Shown here: piece after piece, positions 57,294-64,000 of the stretch
How positions within the stretch are numbered: the first letter of the stretch is position 1
Layout: every line of letters begins with the position of its first letter
Source: UBA817 sp049889215
GTDB taxonomy: Bacteria; Margulisbacteria; Marinamargulisbacteria; UBA817
Assembly (NCBI GenBank): GCA_049889215.1
Contig: JBMHDV010000023.1
Location: 1 to 64,000 of the forward strand
DNA: 64,000 bases
Reading direction: 5' to 3'
Notes under the pieces: generated by a model
Told to the model about the DNA's origin: nothing
Database searches by the model: none
What the model saw: only the letters and a program-made list of their open reading frames with translations
Made by a program: the position numbers and the translations under genes

Positions 57294-58765
57294 TGTTGTA
57301 AGTATAAAGTAACTGAGAAATTGGATGTCTCAGAAACAGCTCCTTGATTTAACGTATAGGTTGAACGTGAAACAAAAGGAAGTGAATCCAACTGTTGTAA
57401 AAATGAATAAAATGAATAATTCCCCCGCTCTGCACTTGCAGAACCACTAAAGCGAATTGATGCAGCATCAATATCCATCTTCTTAAAGCGAATATCTGAC
57501 GTAGCTAACGAAATCAAAGAAAACAAGGCTTCATCAATTTTCATTTGAGTGATGGATGTCTCAATTAAATCAACGTACCCGATGATTTTATCCTGTTCCT
57601 TCAAACGATTTCGCTCTTTAGTTAAATCACGCAATACATCCCTACTTTGTTGATTTTTCCCACGCAAAGAAACTGCAAATTGCTGATATTCCTTCGATAA
57701 AGAAACCACATTTACAGCACTTGAAACCCCGTTGATTACCAAAGCAAAAATACCAACACTCAATAAAAAAATTAACCCTATCTTCTCAAATCGTTTTAAA
57801 AATGGAATTAAATTAAATGAACTCCCACTTCTTAATAACTCATAATAGCCAAAAAAGTACCTCAAATATTGGTCTGATGACACTTTACCTTCTATTTTAT
57901 AGGGTTCAGTAAATTCAAATGGTTCAATATCAATATTTTGATTAAGCTTCATCGATTTAAATAACTTAAAATCAATAACGTCAGACAAAATATATATCGT
58001 TTTTATGATTTGATTTGTATTTTTTTGCAAATAACTTGAAATAACAGAATTCAAAAACTCTTTCACCTGATCCACTGTTGCTTTATCTATATCTGCTTTC
58101 TTTTTTTTATCATTGAGCTTTAAAACAATTCGACGATACGACTTTATCGTACGACCCTGAACAAAAAAAACACGAACACGATGTGCAGATACATCCACCA
58201 AAATTGTTATATTGGATAAATCCAGCAAAACCTGATCAGATGCAATAAGCGATGTTAAAATTTGATACCGAGATACAATACGTCGTAACAGCAACTTTTT
58301 ATCACGAAAAATAGATTCAATTCGCTTTAAATTAGCTTTTTTATACATATAAACAAGCACAGTTTCATAGGCGTTTGATTCACTTGGAGCAAATTCGTAG
58401 TTATACTCATATTCGGGTAACTGATCAAATTCCATCAAAATAGATTCTGGAATATTTTTAAGTTGGTTTTCGGAAAAGTTATATCGATTAAGTTTTAAAT
58501 AATTATCATCCATTATCATTAAAAATTTAAACCGATTATCGATTTTCTTATTTTTAATAATGTCATCTAAAAACAAAGGCAAGGTATCCATTAATGACTC
58601 ACCAATGGAGAGCTTTTTAGAGTCAATAAGCTGAACTTCATCCTGCACACCAACCATAACTAAAGCCGAAAGACTATCCAAACCAACAAAAATAAACACT
58701 GAATGCGACTCTTTAAAAGAAGCCGCAGATCTAATATTCAATAACTGTGTTTTTAATTGATCCAT
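57290..58765 (-). CDS. PilM-PilN fusion / GspL-like protein
   Basis: A 491-aa protein. The first 320 residues have the actin-like layout of PilM or the GspL cytoplasmic domain (HSVFIFVGLDSLSALVMVGV, ITILVDVSAHRVRVFFVQG, FFGYYELLRSG). A single helix follows (IGLIFLLSVGIFALVINGVSS), then coiled coil (SKEYQQFAVSLRGKNQQSRDVL) and a small ferredoxin-like domain with FSGSASAERGNYSFYSFLQQLDSLPFV, as in PilN. It thus joins the cytoplasmic and periplasmic parts that are separate PilM and PilN in type IV pili, as in GspL of T2SS. It overlaps its neighbours by 35 nt upstream and 4 nt downstream. Confidence 0.7.
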   Translation of the reverse strand: MDQLKTQLLNIRSAASFKESHSVFIFVGLDSLSALVMVGVQDEVQLIDSKKLSIGESLMDTLPLFLDDIIKNKKIDNRFKFLMIMDDNYLKLNRYNFSENQLKNIPESILMEFDQLPEYEYNYEFAPSESNAYETVLVYMYKKANLKRIESIFRDKKLLLRRIVSRYQILTSLIASDQVLLDLSNITILVDVSAHRVRVFFVQGRTIKSYRRIVLKLNDKKKKADIDKATVDQVKEFLNSVISSYLQKNTNQIIKTIYILSDVIDFKLFKSMKLNQNIDIEPFEFTEPYKIEGKVSSDQYLRYFFGYYELLRSGSSFNLIPFLKRFEKIGLIFLLSVGIFALVINGVSSAVNVVSLSKEYQQFAVSLRGKNQQSRDVLRDLTKERNRLKEQDKIIGYVDLIETSITQMKIDEALFSLISLATSDIRFKKMDIDAASIRFSGSASAERGNYSFYSFLQQLDSLPFVSRSTYTLNQGAVSETSNFSVTLYLQQ

Positions 58766-59411
58766 CGGAATACTTAAAGTATAAACTTATAACACCATGA
58801 TCTGAAAGTGAAGAAAAATAAACAGATAGGTTATGGGTTTGATTTGTTTCTACAACCGGCAAATTAAACGGTACTGCAAACCCAACATTAGCTTGATGGT
58901 AAACGGTATCATCACCTTCACCAAACTCATATCCCAAAACTGTTGTTGTAGACAGCTGTGGCAACCATAATGCACGAATTTGAGTGATATGTAATGTGGC
59001 GACTGAAGATGAAATAACCAAGCCAGACAATGTATTCGAGGCAACACTTACTGCTGACGAATCAATGGTGGATTGTCTTGCTTGATTTTGAACAAGCCGA
59101 ATATTAAATGTTGACTGACGATTGTTGACTAAGTTTGTAATTGTAAAATTACTAGTTTCTGAATCAATAAATTCACTAACCACATTATATGTACCAATTA
59201 AGTCATCAGGTAAAATTATTGACTGAGAATCCTTAGCAACCAGTGTGGAGACAATGTTTTGAATACTTTTAAAATCCAAGGTTTCTTGAGCTAAACGATA
59301 ATTATTATATTGAGACATTAATGTTCTGGAACTAACTAAATGGATAATCGTAATGGCGGCTATTATAAAAAATAAAATACCAGACGTTAAAATTAATAGG
59401 TAACCTCTCAT
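58731..59411 (-). CDS. Pilin-like protein, GspK/PilX-like N-terminus, 226 aa
   Basis: Starts MRGYLLILTSGILFFIIAAITIIHLVSSRT: a three-residue leader ending in RG and a hydrophobic helix without Glu5, as in GspK and PilX. The rest is Ser/Thr/Asn-rich and strand-rich (ITNLVNNRQSTFNIRLV, HNLSVYFSSL). It probably caps or joins the minor pilin complex. The start overlaps the previous stop by one base, and its 3' end overlaps the PilM-PilN-like gene by 35 nt. Confidence 0.6.
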   Translation of the reverse strand: MRGYLLILTSGILFFIIAAITIIHLVSSRTLMSQYNNYRLAQETLDFKSIQNIVSTLVAKDSQSIILPDDLIGTYNVVSEFIDSETSNFTITNLVNNRQSTFNIRLVQNQARQSTIDSSAVSVASNTLSGLVISSSVATLHITQIRALWLPQLSTTTVLGYEFGEGDDTVYHQANVGFAVPFNLPVVETNQTHNLSVYFSSLSDHGVISLYFKYSDGSIKNTVIEY

Positions 59412-59905
59412 TAGTATGCACCCAATTCAATCTGGTTTGACAAACAATTAAAACTTATTCTAGTAGCATAGTTTAAAATTGAAGAACCATAATTAAAATC
59501 AATAAAATAAACCTCTGATCCAACTGAAAGCTCATTATGATGATCATAGTAAACAAATCCTTCCGAATCATTTAAGCTTAAATGTCGATACAATAAGACA
59601 GATGCATTTGTTTGTTGATTTTTTAAAAATAAACCACCTGAATTAAAAAAAAGTGAAAGCGGGCGCCCACTTAATAAAAAATCAAACCGGTCGGATTGAG
59701 TAAGCACAGATTCACAAGAAGAAAAAGATTGCATCATTAATTTATTGGTCATCAAATTAGACTCATTTAAAACGTTCATTTTTACTAACATTTGTGAAAA
59801 CCGTTCAACATACAATGCAGGATTAATAACGACTAAAAAAACAAGCAAAAATGTTGTAACCATAAATACTTCAAGCAAAGAATATCCTGATACTTTAAGC
59901 TTCAT
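59411..59905 (-). CDS. Pilin-like protein with canonical prepilin N-terminus, 164 aa
   Basis: The N-terminus MKLKVSG/YSLLEVFMVTTFLLVFLVV is a classic class III signal: basic leader, Gly, aromatic, Glu5. The soluble domain has a Cys pair far apart (SSCESV and FNCLSN). It probably belongs to the GspI/GspJ (PilV/PilW) minor pilins. First of a four-gene minus-strand run toward the PilO-like gene, all overlapping. Confidence 0.75.
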   Translation of the reverse strand: MKLKVSGYSLLEVFMVTTFLLVFLVVINPALYVERFSQMLVKMNVLNESNLMTNKLMMQSFSSCESVLTQSDRFDFLLSGRPLSLFFNSGGLFLKNQQTNASVLLYRHLSLNDSEGFVYYDHHNELSVGSEVYFIDFNYGSSILNYATRISFNCLSNQIELGAY

Positions 59906-59922
59906 TATTCTATCCTAACAAA

Positions 59923-61605
59923 TCAACGGCAGGTATGTTGATAGAAATTTAACAAACTTAACTGATCAAAAGGTAAAACAAAATAAGGCTTTAAATTTGC
60001 ACACAATGTATGTATGGGAATGTCAGATAAAAACTCAGAGCGATACTTTAACAAATAATGGATAAAATGAGGATGATGCAGATGGTCAGTCAGCTGAGGG
60101 CGATAAATATCCTGATTAAAATATGACAAAGAATTATAAAACGGGGGGGTTGAATCAATCATCAATAGAATTTTTTCCTTTAATTGAAGTAATTTCATTG
60201 AATCGTTTAAATCAGTTACAATATCATAAAACAATAGCAGCTCATCAAGTTGTAGTTGATCTACATCAAGGCTATAAAGGTATGTTTTTAGCGATGCAAA
60301 AACGGTATTATCAATATTTACTTTTAACGATTTAAGTCGAAGCAATGTTTTGAACAATTGCATATTATCTTGAACAATAATTTCTTTAACAATAACTGGT
60401 TGCAACTTGATTGTTTTTCGATAATTTTTTAAAAGTTTTCGACTGACCCCATTTAAATCATTCAAAGACATAAGCACTGGGATACGCTCGTTAAATTGAT
60501 AGTTAACCTGACCAAAGTTATGTGGGCTATGAAAATTTAAAAAATCAGTATTAACAGTGTAATAATTTGATTTAAATGGGACCTTATAATTTGTATAAAA
60601 CCCACCTTGAGCTGATTGATAATTATCAAAAATAAATGACAAATTAAATTCAATGTAATCACGATAAATCGATTGGTTGGACCGTTCATACAAAGACGCA
60701 AATAAATCCAATAAAAACACTTGATCAACCAATAATTTATCAAACACTGGCGTTAGCCAATCATTTGTAGTACTCAATTGAAATATACCACCATCAACAA
60801 AATCAAACATCGGAGATGTAATCAAGCGTGACAAGGTAAATTCAACATGGGATTCATAAGCACCAAAATAAGTGATTAGGTAATTTAACTGACGAAGGTA
60901 TGGAAATCGAATTGGCTTAGAAAAACCGCCAAGTGTTTTATCAAACATTGGGGATAAATCCATATCAAGAAACGAATTAACATTAGCTTGAAAATTCAAA
61001 TTACGCTTAATTAAATATTGTTGAAATTGTCGTGCATAACCACTGGCATCAAGTTGAGTCTTCTGAGACTGTTTCCGCCAATCCGCTAAAACTAACGACA
61101 ATGGTTTTAACACGTTACTTTTATTTTTTGCTTTCGCAATAAATAATGGAATACCATCTGGTGTAGCAATTAAAACAAGTGGCCAAACAACCTCATCAAG
61201 CTGATAACTTGATACTTCTTTTAGCTGTTGAACCAACAATGGCCATTGATGTTTATCAATTAAAAAAGATCGGTAATTACGATTAAGCAATGACGCTACA
61301 AATGGGGATGTACTAATCTGTCTTAAAGAAAATTCACAATAAGTACAACCTTTATTACCAATAAAAAAAAATAACAATTGATTTTTAGATTGCGCATCTA
61401 ACACAGCTTCATTATTAAATTTATTCCATTTGACCAAGCTTTTTTGCCCCATCTGAAGAAACGCGCTATCAGCACTGGAGAATGTCTTATTAACAAAAAG
61501 TAGTCGGTCATACCGAAACCAAAGTAAAAACAAAACGACAAATGCTAGCATCCCTACAGAGCCAAACAACAATGCCTTTTTGGCAAATTTCAAATATGTT
61601 CCCAT
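59923..61605 (-). CDS. Membrane-anchored thioredoxin-like DUF255 (YyaL-related) protein
   Basis: About 560 aa from the ATG at 61605, supported by an extended -10 (TGGCATAAT) 7 nt upstream; the longer frame to 61632 is rejected. One N-terminal membrane helix, then a thioredoxin-like domain with FFIGNKGCTYCEFSLRQI (CxxC) and DEVVWPLVLIATPDGIP (the cis-Pro region). A C-terminal (alpha/alpha)6-like region follows (FDFVDGGIFQLSTTNDWLTPVFDKLLVDQVFLL, as blocks), as in YyaL/SPATA20 proteins. Family members usually carry CHWC and are cytosolic; here the motif is CTYC and the domain would be periplasmic. Placed 17 nt before the minor pilin gene on the same strand, it may act in disulfide chemistry of the pilus system. 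Confidence 0.65.
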   Translation of the reverse strand: MGTYLKFAKKALLFGSVGMLAFVVLFLLWFRYDRLLFVNKTFSSADSAFLQMGQKSLVKWNKFNNEAVLDAQSKNQLLFFFIGNKGCTYCEFSLRQISTSPFVASLLNRNYRSFLIDKHQWPLLVQQLKEVSSYQLDEVVWPLVLIATPDGIPLFIAKAKNKSNVLKPLSLVLADWRKQSQKTQLDASGYARQFQQYLIKRNLNFQANVNSFLDMDLSPMFDKTLGGFSKPIRFPYLRQLNYLITYFGAYESHVEFTLSRLITSPMFDFVDGGIFQLSTTNDWLTPVFDKLLVDQVFLLDLFASLYERSNQSIYRDYIEFNLSFIFDNYQSAQGGFYTNYKVPFKSNYYTVNTDFLNFHSPHNFGQVNYQFNERIPVLMSLNDLNGVSRKLLKNYRKTIKLQPVIVKEIIVQDNMQLFKTLLRLKSLKVNIDNTVFASLKTYLYSLDVDQLQLDELLLFYDIVTDLNDSMKLLQLKEKILLMIDSTPPFYNSLSYFNQDIYRPQLTDHLHHPHFIHYLLKYRSEFLSDIPIHTLCANLKPYFVLPFDQLSLLNFYQHTCR

Positions 61606-61611
61606 AATGAG

Positions 61612-61617
61612 TATTAT
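61612..61617 (-). promoter_or_regulatory. Extended -10 (TGGCATAAT) for the DUF255/minor pilin operon
   Basis: On the minus strand CATAAT with an upstream TGG ends 7 nt before the ATG at 61605. It is the only promoter candidate for the minus-strand part of the pilus locus. Confidence 0.45.
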
Positions 61618-61716
61618 GCCACAAATCACCAATAAACCATTTATAAATGAGTGAAGTTTTAAAATTTAACTAAACTATATTGATCCAACGTTTTAGAACG
61701 TGTTATTATCGTCTAC

Positions 61717-61804
61717 GGAGAGTTGGCAGAGTGGTCGAATGCGGCGGTCTTGAAAACCGTTGTACCGCAAGGTACCAGGGGTTCGAATCCCTTACTCTCC
61801 GCCA
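61717..61804 (+). tRNA. tRNA-Ser (TGA), CCA encoded
   Basis: An 88-nt class II tRNA. The acceptor stem GGAGAGT/ACTCTCC is perfect, the anticodon loop CTTGAAA reads TGA, the long variable arm is TTGTACCGCAAGGTACCA-like, and the T-arm is GGGTTCGAATCCC. CCA is encoded. A pair of 68-bp repeats follows. Confidence 0.95.
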
Positions 61805-61822
61805 CTTGAAATTTTGAGTTAG

Positions 61823-61890
61823 TTTCAATTTTAATTTCAGGTCTGTAGCTAACGCTACTATCCCTTCTCTTACAAATCAAAACGAACTCA
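61823..61890 (+). repeat. 68-bp direct repeat after tRNA-Ser, copy 1
   Basis: Starts TTTCAATTTTAATTTCAGG and ends AAATCAAAACGAACTCA. It is highly similar to 61918-61985 in the same orientation. Each copy contains GTAGCTA(A/G)CGCTAC, an imperfect or perfect palindrome. Confidence 0.8.
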
Positions 61891-61917
61891 AAATTATCTC
61901 ATCCCTTTTCTTCTATC

Positions 61918-61985
61918 TTTCAATTTTAAGTTCAGGTCTGTAGCTAGCGCTACTATTTCCTCCCTTACAAATCAAAACTAACTCC
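61918..61985 (+). repeat. 68-bp direct repeat after tRNA-Ser, copy 2
   Basis: A copy of 61823-61890 with about ten substitutions. In this copy GTAGCTAGCGCTAC forms a near-perfect inverted repeat. A more divergent match follows tRNA-Asn at 1472-1494. Confidence 0.8.
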
Positions 61986-62097
61986 CCCACTAATTTCCTT
62001 TAAAAATCTGTTTATTCTCTGAATAACCAATCTTTAATGCAACACGGTTGCATTAACTCAAATATTTGATAAAATAAAGAAGAATTAGGAGTCAACT

Positions 62098-63315
62098 ATG
62101 CAAAAGAAATTACCTGTTACTGTTTTATCTGGTTTTTTAGGAGCTGGAAAAACAACATTATTAAATCGAATTTTAAATAATAGAGAAAATTTAAAAGTAG
62201 CTGTCATTGTTAATGATATGTCAGAAGTTAATATTGATACACAACTTGTTCAAAATGGAGAAGCTAGCTTAAGTCGAACTGAGGAAAAGTTAGTAGAAAT
62301 GTCCAATGGTTGCATTTGCTGCACATTACGTGAAGATTTACTGATTGAAATTCAACGTCTTGCCAAAGAAGATCGCTTTGACTACTTAGTCATAGAATCA
62401 ACGGGGATTAGTGAGCCATTACCCGTTGCAGAAACATTTACATTTGAAGATGAAGACGGTAATTCACTGTCCGACTATGCAACATTGGATACAATGGTAA
62501 CTGTGGTCGACGCAGTTCATTTCTTCGATAACCTTGATTCACTTGAGCTATTAAAAGATCGCGGCGAGTCGTTGGGTGAAGAAGACGAACGAAGCATTGT
62601 TGATTTATTGGTTGAACAAGTTGAATTTGCGAATATCATCTTACTAAATAAAAGTGACGAGATTGAGCCGGAACACCGTAAGAAAATTAAAGGGGTAATC
62701 AAGGCATTAAATCCAGATGCAGAATGCATCGAAACCAATCATTCAAACGTTGAGTTAACCAAGGTATTAAATACTGGATCTTTTGATTTTGAAAAAGCAT
62801 CAGAAGCACCTGGTTGGTTAAAAGAGATGCGTGGTGAACACATACCAGAAACAGAAGAATACAACATCTCGAGCTTAAGCTTTAAATCACGCCGCCCGTT
62901 TCATCCAGAACGCTTTTTAGAGTTTGTACAGTCAAACCTTGATGGTGTTTACAGAGTAAAAGGGTATTTTTGGTTAGCATCACGAATGGATTTTGTGGGA
63001 CAAATCAGCGTGGCCGGAAAACTTGCTGAAATCTCGCCCGCAGGTAAATGGTGGGCAGCCGTACCCAAAAGTTTATGGGATTTAAGCGATGAATCAATGA
63101 CAGATATTATTAAGGAAAACTGGGAAGACCCCTATGGTGATCGCCGACAAGAATTGGTATTTATTGGCACCGGAATTGACAAAAAAGATATCAATGATCG
63201 CTTAGAAAAATGTTTATTAACCGACGAAGAGTTTGGTCATGGTGAAGATATATGGGCAACTTACCCCGACCCAATTCACCCATGGGAATTAGCCGAGGAA
63301 CCTGCCCTAAATTAG
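62098..63315 (+). CDS. CobW-type GTPase (COG0523 metallochaperone)
   Basis: A 405-aa G3E-family GTPase. It has Walker A SGFLGAGKTTLLNRIL, the metal-binding CICC (in GCICCTLREDL), the conserved Glu in VIESTGISEP, VVTVVDAVHF, the guanine motif LLNKSDEI, and a C-terminal CobW domain (FHPERFLEF). Such proteins deliver or manage zinc, cobalt or iron; the length and the insert about residue 150 match the YciC/ZigA group induced by zinc limitation. Good Shine-Dalgarno (AGGAG). The next gene encodes a His/Cys-rich protein, which supports a metal role. Confidence 0.92.
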   Translation: MQKKLPVTVLSGFLGAGKTTLLNRILNNRENLKVAVIVNDMSEVNIDTQLVQNGEASLSRTEEKLVEMSNGCICCTLREDLLIEIQRLAKEDRFDYLVIESTGISEPLPVAETFTFEDEDGNSLSDYATLDTMVTVVDAVHFFDNLDSLELLKDRGESLGEEDERSIVDLLVEQVEFANIILLNKSDEIEPEHRKKIKGVIKALNPDAECIETNHSNVELTKVLNTGSFDFEKASEAPGWLKEMRGEHIPETEEYNISSLSFKSRRPFHPERFLEFVQSNLDGVYRVKGYFWLASRMDFVGQISVAGKLAEISPAGKWWAAVPKSLWDLSDESMTDIIKENWEDPYGDRRQELVFIGTGIDKKDINDRLEKCLLTDEEFGHGEDIWATYPDPIHPWELAEEPALN

Positions 63316-63386
63316 TGCAAGCCATCTGCAATAACAATGCGTCTGATATACGATAGGATAAACATAAGTGTGAAGGTAAGAGCAAT

Positions 63387-64000
63387 ATGAGTACAGAATC
63401 AATTAGAGGAGCCTCTGGCAATATAAGACGTTTAGTACCAAGAAGAAGATTAGGAGACAATGTAACGTCAACTTTTCTTAATCAAAGTCAACCAAATTTA
63501 GCCGGCAGTAGAACTCATTATCACGATCATAATTGTTCAGGAAATTGCAACCATAATCAATTAGGTTTAGGCGGTCATACAGTGCATAGTCACACTCATG
63601 ATTGTTCAGAAAATTGCAATCATAGCCATTCACACGACCATACAATCGATCCAAAAACAAATATCTTTAGATTTGTTCAATCCATTATTGCAACTAATGA
63701 ACCTGTTGATTTTAATACAGCAATCAAAAACGTAACAACCACAAATAGATTGAGACTATCAATTGCACCTAATGGAACTCCATTGCACAATCGGCTTAAG
63801 CAACGGTTAAGCGACTTAAAAAATATCAACACATTTTTTACATCCAACACGGATCTTACTTTTTTCGGATTTATTGGTTGGGGGCCCAACTGCATTGGTT
63901 CAAAAACCTTTAAATCTAGTCAAAAAATTAGTGCTGTTAACGGATTTGTTTATAAAGATAAAGACGGTCACTTTCATTATCAAGACATTGGATCAAGCAT
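63387..64000 (+). CDS. His/Cys-rich ORFan protein (3' end beyond window)
   Basis: The ATG at 63387 opens a frame that stays open to the window edge (204 codons seen). The N-terminus is basic (IRRLVPRRRLGDN). Residues about 43-85 are a His/Cys cluster with two copies of a unit: HDHNCSGNCNH and HTHDCSENCNHSHSHDH. This gives two CxxxC pairs and more than a dozen His, a clear metal-binding composition. After that the protein looks globular (FGFIGWGPNCIGSKTF). No signal peptide is present. No family is recognised. It lies 71 nt after the CobW GTPase gene and could be a client or metal store. Confidence 0.65.
   Translation, partial: MSTESIRGASGNIRRLVPRRRLGDNVTSTFLNQSQPNLAGSRTHYHDHNCSGNCNHNQLGLGGHTVHSHTHDCSENCNHSHSHDHTIDPKTNIFRFVQSIIATNEPVDFNTAIKNVTTTNRLRLSIAPNGTPLHNRLKQRLSDLKNINTFFTSNTDLTFFGFIGWGPNCIGSKTFKSSQKISAVNGFVYKDKDGHFHYQDIGSS

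Overview
The window is 64 kb of AT-rich DNA (roughly one third G+C by eye) from a Gram-negative heterotroph. A secretin, a prepilin peptidase, an outer-membrane-type lipoprotein and signal peptides support this. There is no rRNA and no marker that fixes the taxon. A homodimeric pyruvate dehydrogenase E1, an arginine succinyltransferase (AST) cluster and the carboxynorspermidine route recall gammaproteobacteria, but many proteins are ORFan-like, so a deep or under-sampled lineage is equally possible. I see no insertion sequence, integrase or CRISPR array.

Layout. 0-12.6 kb: a cation/proton antiporter (cut by the window edge), a periplasmic heavy-metal-binding protein, tRNA-Asn, an ankyrin-repeat protein, an AI-2E-type permease, and a minus-strand run of metallophosphoesterase, small exported protein, aceE-aceF-lpdA and a glycosyltransferase-like gene. 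12.6-21.7 kb: an accessory island of ORFans. It holds four paralogues with a shared N-terminal motif, a 762-aa protein with a possible cysteine-protease C-terminus, a eukaryotic-type protein kinase with a small partner gene, decayed gene remnants and an 82-bp tandem repeat; an ordinary esterase gene (ybfF-like) sits inside. 21.7-31.1 kb: glutamate dehydrogenase, a TrkA-N potassium channel, an MFS exporter, glycine dehydrogenase, an NtrC-type regulator and a GH114-like lipoprotein. 31.2-37.4 kb: arginine catabolism genes astC, astA, astD, astB plus a degenerate proline-dehydrogenase-like protein. 37.4-46.8 kb: metallo-hydrolase, ribosomal protein bL33, purE, queH, a helicase half-protein, polyamine genes (carboxynorspermidine synthase and decarboxylase, agmatinase), tlyA, msrB and transaldolase. 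46.8-61.6 kb: a type IV pilus / type II secretion-like locus with prepilin peptidase, GspC/PilP-like, secretin, ATPase, several pilin-like proteins, GspF, PilO/GspM-like, a PilM-PilN fusion and a thioredoxin-like DUF255 protein. 61.7-64 kb: tRNA-Ser, a CobW-type GTPase and the start of a His/Cys-rich protein.

Two regulatory patterns stand out. First, at least a dozen genes carry a -10-like hexamer ending 6-8 nt before the ATG and no Shine-Dalgarno sequence, so many mRNAs are probably leaderless. This decides several start codons. Second, an undescribed bipartite element, TGTTTAA-N10-AACTGGG, occurs upstream of two pilin-like genes and of almost every transcription unit of the 12.6-18.6 kb ORFan island. 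It suggests that the pilus/secretion machine and the ORFan island are co-regulated, and perhaps that the island proteins are its cargo or their partners. Function is inference; the element itself is directly visible.
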